Part shown: positions 54,966-57,284 of the stretch, one piece after another | Layout of the letters: every line of letters begins with the position of its first letter | Position numbering within the stretch: position 1 is the stretch's first letter | NCBI GenBank assembly: GCA_002212985.1 | Contig: NBMY01000129.1 | Coordinates: 1-57,284, forward strand | Length of the DNA: 57,284 bases | Direction of reading: 5' to 3' | DNA from: Sphingobacteriales bacterium TSM_CSS | GTDB lineage: Bacteria > Bacteroidota > Bacteroidia > Chitinophagales > UBA2359 | Position numbers and translations under genes: made by a program | The notes under the pieces: generated by a model | Told to the model about the DNA's origin: nothing | Database searches by the model: none | What the model saw: only the letters and a program-made list of their open reading frames with translations

Positions 54966-55082
54966 ATGAAATTTATACCACTTTTTTTATTAATTGTTTT
55001 AGCTCTCTTTGCAATGGCCGGTTCTTGTGAAAAAGAAAATAAAGAGCCTAACCAGCCTATCTGGTATCCTGTATTTATATAA
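54966..55082 (+). CDS. 38-residue predicted lipoprotein, arm B only
   Basis: ATG at 54966, TAA at 55080-55082. The peptide starts MKFIPLFLLIVLALFAMAG and continues SCEKENKEPNQP: a hydrophobic signal with Cys21 at a lipobox-like AGSC, then a short charged tail. An unusually good AGGAGG stands at 54951-54956. Arm A has no such gene in its 59-base gap. It could be a small outer-membrane lipoprotein or the remnant of a larger one. Function is unknown. Confidence 0.45.
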   Translation: MKFIPLFLLIVLALFAMAGSCEKENKEPNQPIWYPVFI

Positions 55083-55534
55083 ATTGCCCCCGTAGTTAGC
55101 TGGAAGACAGTTGTTGTCCAAAAAAAGAGAGGCAAAACCTTTGTTTAGTAATTATTTAGGTATTTCTGTAAATCCCTGCATTTTCTCTTGTTCCTTGCTC
55201 ATTGGAAGCATTGACCATAATGAGCAAAAACACTTTGCGGAACTTTGCGCAAAACTCTGCGTTCTTTGCCGTAAAATGAAAGGAATTAAGTTAAGAACAT
55301 CACCAACAAAAGTGCCATTTAAATAAGCACTAGGTTTAAATAAATTGCTTCCAGATTTATCTGGAGAACATATAAAATGCAATATTTCTGAAAGACTTTA
55401 GCCAAATTTTTATTGCGCCGGACAAAAGCTGAAGGGATTTGTACCTGTGTATAAATGGAAACGAGCCATATCCACATTCCTAAATTCATGCCTGCCACAC
55501 ATTGGTTATTTATTGCATTTCTGCAACAGCCGTC
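55083..55534. other. Arm-B insert region after the small lipoprotein
   Basis: About 450 bases with repeat copy 2 (55153-55316) and AT-rich sequence up to the amine oxidase stop. Apart from the repeat I see nothing that I can name. The whole 54935-55534 stretch replaces a 59-base gap in arm A. Confidence 0.4.
55153..55316 (+). repeat. Dispersed non-coding repeat, copy 2
   Basis: About 164 bases matching 52799-52956 in the same orientation, with scattered substitutions and small indels (an extra ACTTTGCGG unit). The internal near-repeats of CTTTGCG give it a short-period structure. The two copies are 2.4 kb apart and both lie between genes. Confidence 0.8.
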
Positions 55535-56914
55535 TTATTCTTTTAACGAACAAAGCAGTTCATTTACTGCCCGTTGTGCGGTTTCAATGGCACCATGTAC
55601 CGTGCCTTGGTGTCCTTGGGCATGAGTGGCTTCGCCGGCAAAAAACAGGGTATTGGCTACCGGTTGCGCCAACGCCTGCCGGTGAACGTCTGAGTTGGGC
55701 GACGGATAAGAATATGCTCCTCTGATATAGGGTTGTTTGAACCAATCCATAATAAAACCGGCATCAAAAGCGCCCGAAGCAGCGCCTTGCCCAAAAAGGG
55801 CATCAAGTTCGGCAAGCGCTGTTTGTATGGCGTTATCACCCAGGCTGCTCAGGTATTCGGCATTCGGTCCGCAAATAAAAGCGGTAAGCAGGTTGTTTTG
55901 GGCGCTGCGTCCGTAGCCCGTACTCCAAAATTCGGGTATAAAACCGTTTCCGTAAATTGACCCGGTATCTTCGGGCCAAAAACGGTTGTTGAAACGCAAG
56001 ATAATTTTCATGCCTGCATCCATGCCAATACCTTCAAATGCTTGCGTTTTGGCATCGGGCAGGGCAGGAGAGAAGGCAACCGCTCCGGTTTTAAGAACGG
56101 CTAACGGTATGGTAATAATGGCTTTATCGGCAGTATATACATTGCCGCTTGCAGTGGTAACGGTAACCGAATTATGAGTATATGTGACAGACTGAACGGG
56201 TTGATTAAGTATTATTTTACCCAGAATATTGGCACAATGATATTCAAGTACCGATAAAAGAGTGTCGTTTTTCAGTGCATAACTGTCATTGCCGGCAGTC
56301 CACAGGTTTTCAGCATTGGCAATGCTTTTTGCGCCAAGTCTTGTATTATCGGAGCCAAACTCGTTGCCAATAAGCGCATTCAGCAGGTGGTGCACCCTTG
56401 TTGGTATGCCCAGTTCGGCAATGTGTTGGGCTATGCTTTTATCGGGGCCGGTGTAATTGCCCAGACTGTCCACAAAATTAAAGGCAGTTATTACATCGGG
56501 GTCATTGGCGGCTTCGTCTTCGGTTAGCAGCTGGCTGCCTAATGCCAGCAAGTCTGTGGTATTGGTGCTGGTAAACTCACTTCCGGCATTCTGCACCATT
56601 TTATACCATTGGGTTTTGTTTCCGTGCACCTCTTCGGCGCCCAGTTCAATGATGAAATCGGAAAATCCGTTTAGAGGGCGAATGCGGCCGCCGTATGCTC
56701 CCGATGCTTCCAGAACGGTAACATCGGCGCCGGCTTTGTGCAGCAGTTGTGCGGCGTACATGCCGGCAGCTCCGGCGCCAATAACCACTGCTTTACCCTG
56801 CCAGTTTTCCACCTCGCAAAGGTTGTTTCCGTTGCAGGCAGTAAGCAGCAAATCGGGCAGCAGCAGGGCGCCGGCAGTTCTGAGCGTGCGTTGTACAAAA
56901 GTTCGTCGGTTCAT
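55535..56914 (-). CDS. Flavin-containing amine oxidase, secreted lipoprotein type (arm B)
   Basis: 459 residues, equal to arm A. N-terminus MNRRTFVQRTLRTAG with LLLTAC repeats the twin-arginine/lipobox pattern. GAGAAG, GGRIRPL and FFAGEATHAQGHQGTVHGAI are retained. The ATG at 56914 is chosen by homology; the frame continues 67 codons upstream into the rplM promoter region, which is not coding. Its 3' end faces the DinB gene across the arm-B insert. Confidence 0.85.
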   Translation of the reverse strand: MNRRTFVQRTLRTAGALLLPDLLLTACNGNNLCEVENWQGKAVVIGAGAAGMYAAQLLHKAGADVTVLEASGAYGGRIRPLNGFSDFIIELGAEEVHGNKTQWYKMVQNAGSEFTSTNTTDLLALGSQLLTEDEAANDPDVITAFNFVDSLGNYTGPDKSIAQHIAELGIPTRVHHLLNALIGNEFGSDNTRLGAKSIANAENLWTAGNDSYALKNDTLLSVLEYHCANILGKIILNQPVQSVTYTHNSVTVTTASGNVYTADKAIITIPLAVLKTGAVAFSPALPDAKTQAFEGIGMDAGMKIILRFNNRFWPEDTGSIYGNGFIPEFWSTGYGRSAQNNLLTAFICGPNAEYLSSLGDNAIQTALAELDALFGQGAASGAFDAGFIMDWFKQPYIRGAYSYPSPNSDVHRQALAQPVANTLFFAGEATHAQGHQGTVHGAIETAQRAVNELLCSLKE

Positions 56915-57133
56915 GATGTTGGTGGTTAAAAAGTTGCTTCCCGAAGTAAAATTGCCGGTTGTCCGGCATATTATTACAGCAATCAAAACTGTTTGCAAAT
57001 ATGTTTTATTGCCCGGCAGGCAATTTGGTAAATAACAGCGGATTGTAAGCAGAACATCGGGTTTTGTATTACATACCCACCAAGAGTGCCTGAATTTTGA
57101 AATCTGCCTAAACAATTTTCTTGCTGATAATCA

Positions 57134-57245
57134 ATGAGTTAGCTCATTTTTGAAAACATTTTTTTGCAGGGCGGCATTAAAATTGGCAAAAAGTGCGTAC
57201 ATTTGCACGCTAAAATTTTGAACAAGTAAGAAAATACAAAACACT
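57134..57245 (+). promoter_or_regulatory. rplM leader and promoter region, arm B
   Basis: Palindrome ATGAGTTAGCTCAT (57134-57147), 50 bases, then TACATTTG (57198-57205), exactly the arrangement upstream of the first rplM. Sequence between them is nearly unchanged, so this is the best-conserved spacer of the arms. From 56915 to 57133 I see nothing definite. Confidence 0.55.
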
Positions 57246-57284
57246 GTGGATACATTAAGTTTTAAAACCCCAACGGTGCGCAAA
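57246..57284 (+). CDS. rplM: 50S ribosomal protein L13, second copy, first 13 codons
   Basis: GTG start followed by codons for DTLSFKTPTVRK, identical in DNA and protein to the start of the gene at 6160-6603. The window ends here, so whether a second complete rplM-rpsI-rpsB operon follows cannot be seen. The 55 bases 57230-57284 equal the complement of 6565-6619. Confidence 0.9.
   Translation, partial: MDTLSFKTPTVRK

Larger units (their letters stand above)
41304..57284 (-). repeat. Arm B of the ~16-kb inverted repeat
   Basis: The mirror of 6565-22154. It is about 390 bases longer, mainly through a 600-base spacer between the DinB and amine oxidase genes where arm A has 59 bases. All ten protein genes that are complete here are intact, and the eleventh (rplM) is cut by the window end. 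Differences are scattered over the whole length rather than clustered, with short fully identical runs in between. Confidence 0.95.

Noticed and set aside
52799..55316. Short direct repeats as a possible CRISPR array
   Set aside because: Only two copies 2.4 kb apart, about 160 bases long, with genes in between; no spacers and no cas genes.
55535..57115. 526-residue version of the arm-B amine oxidase
   Set aside because: The extra N-terminus reads through the rplM promoter side and hides the twin-arginine signal; arm A starts at the same inner ATG.

Overview
The window looks like a contig from a Bacteroidota genome, probably an environmental Saprospiria/Chitinophagia-type bacterium. Evidence: T9SS-like C-terminal sorting domains on secreted proteins, Bacteroidota promoters (TTTG-N20-TAnnTTTG) before the tRNA gene, few Shine-Dalgarno sites, and gene content (GH9 cellulase, DUF1501/DUF1800 pairs, viroplasmin-RNase H).

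Layout. (1) 1-2.9 kb: the 3' end of an IS66 transposase, then an AT-rich restriction-modification island read leftwards: a DpnA-like adenine methyltransferase, a PLD nuclease with a DpnI-type winged helix, a small unknown protein and a damaged MutH/Sau3AI-like nuclease. (2) 2.9-6.6 kb: the core operon rplM-rpsI-rpsB-tsf-pyrH, read leftwards. (3) 6.6-22.2 kb, arm A: flavin amine oxidase, DinB-like protein, secreted CBM-esterase, aldehyde dehydrogenase, small membrane protein, tRNA-Phe, DUF1501, DUF1800, a 1253-residue surface protein and tsaD. (4) 22.2-41.3 kb: single-copy centre. Its left half is read leftwards (GH9 cellulase, biotin ECF transporter, small membrane proteins, lipoprotein, T9SS protein, phosphotransferase). 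Its right half is mostly read rightwards (M48 peptidase, outer-membrane protein, MscS channel, kdsC, UbiA prenyltransferase, maf, esterase, leucyl aminopeptidase), apart from the leftward RNase H/DUF1643 pair. (5) 41.3-57.28 kb, arm B: the same gene set as arm A in inverted order, ending 13 codons into a second rplM.

The dominant feature is this diverged inverted repeat of about 16 kb per arm. All protein genes present in both arms are intact, their proteins are by eye about nine-tenths identical, many synonymous sites differ, and most spacers have diverged. Duplicated genes include normally single-copy ones (tsaD, rplM). The last 55 bases match the first rplM exactly and the match stops one base earlier, which is what a de Bruijn graph branch at k=55 would leave. 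The choice is therefore between a real ancient inverted segmental duplication and a joined assembly of two related genomes. In either case the arms act as a built-in comparison: they expose conserved non-coding sites (an overlapping divergent promoter pair, the tRNA-Phe promoter, the rplM leader, a 5'-UTR hairpin) and arm-B-specific inserts (two direct copies of a roughly 160-base repeat and a 38-residue lipoprotein).

Functions are ordinary outside the duplication: translation, cell-envelope synthesis (kdsC), biotin uptake, polysaccharide breakdown, and secreted proteins that probably use the type IX secretion system.
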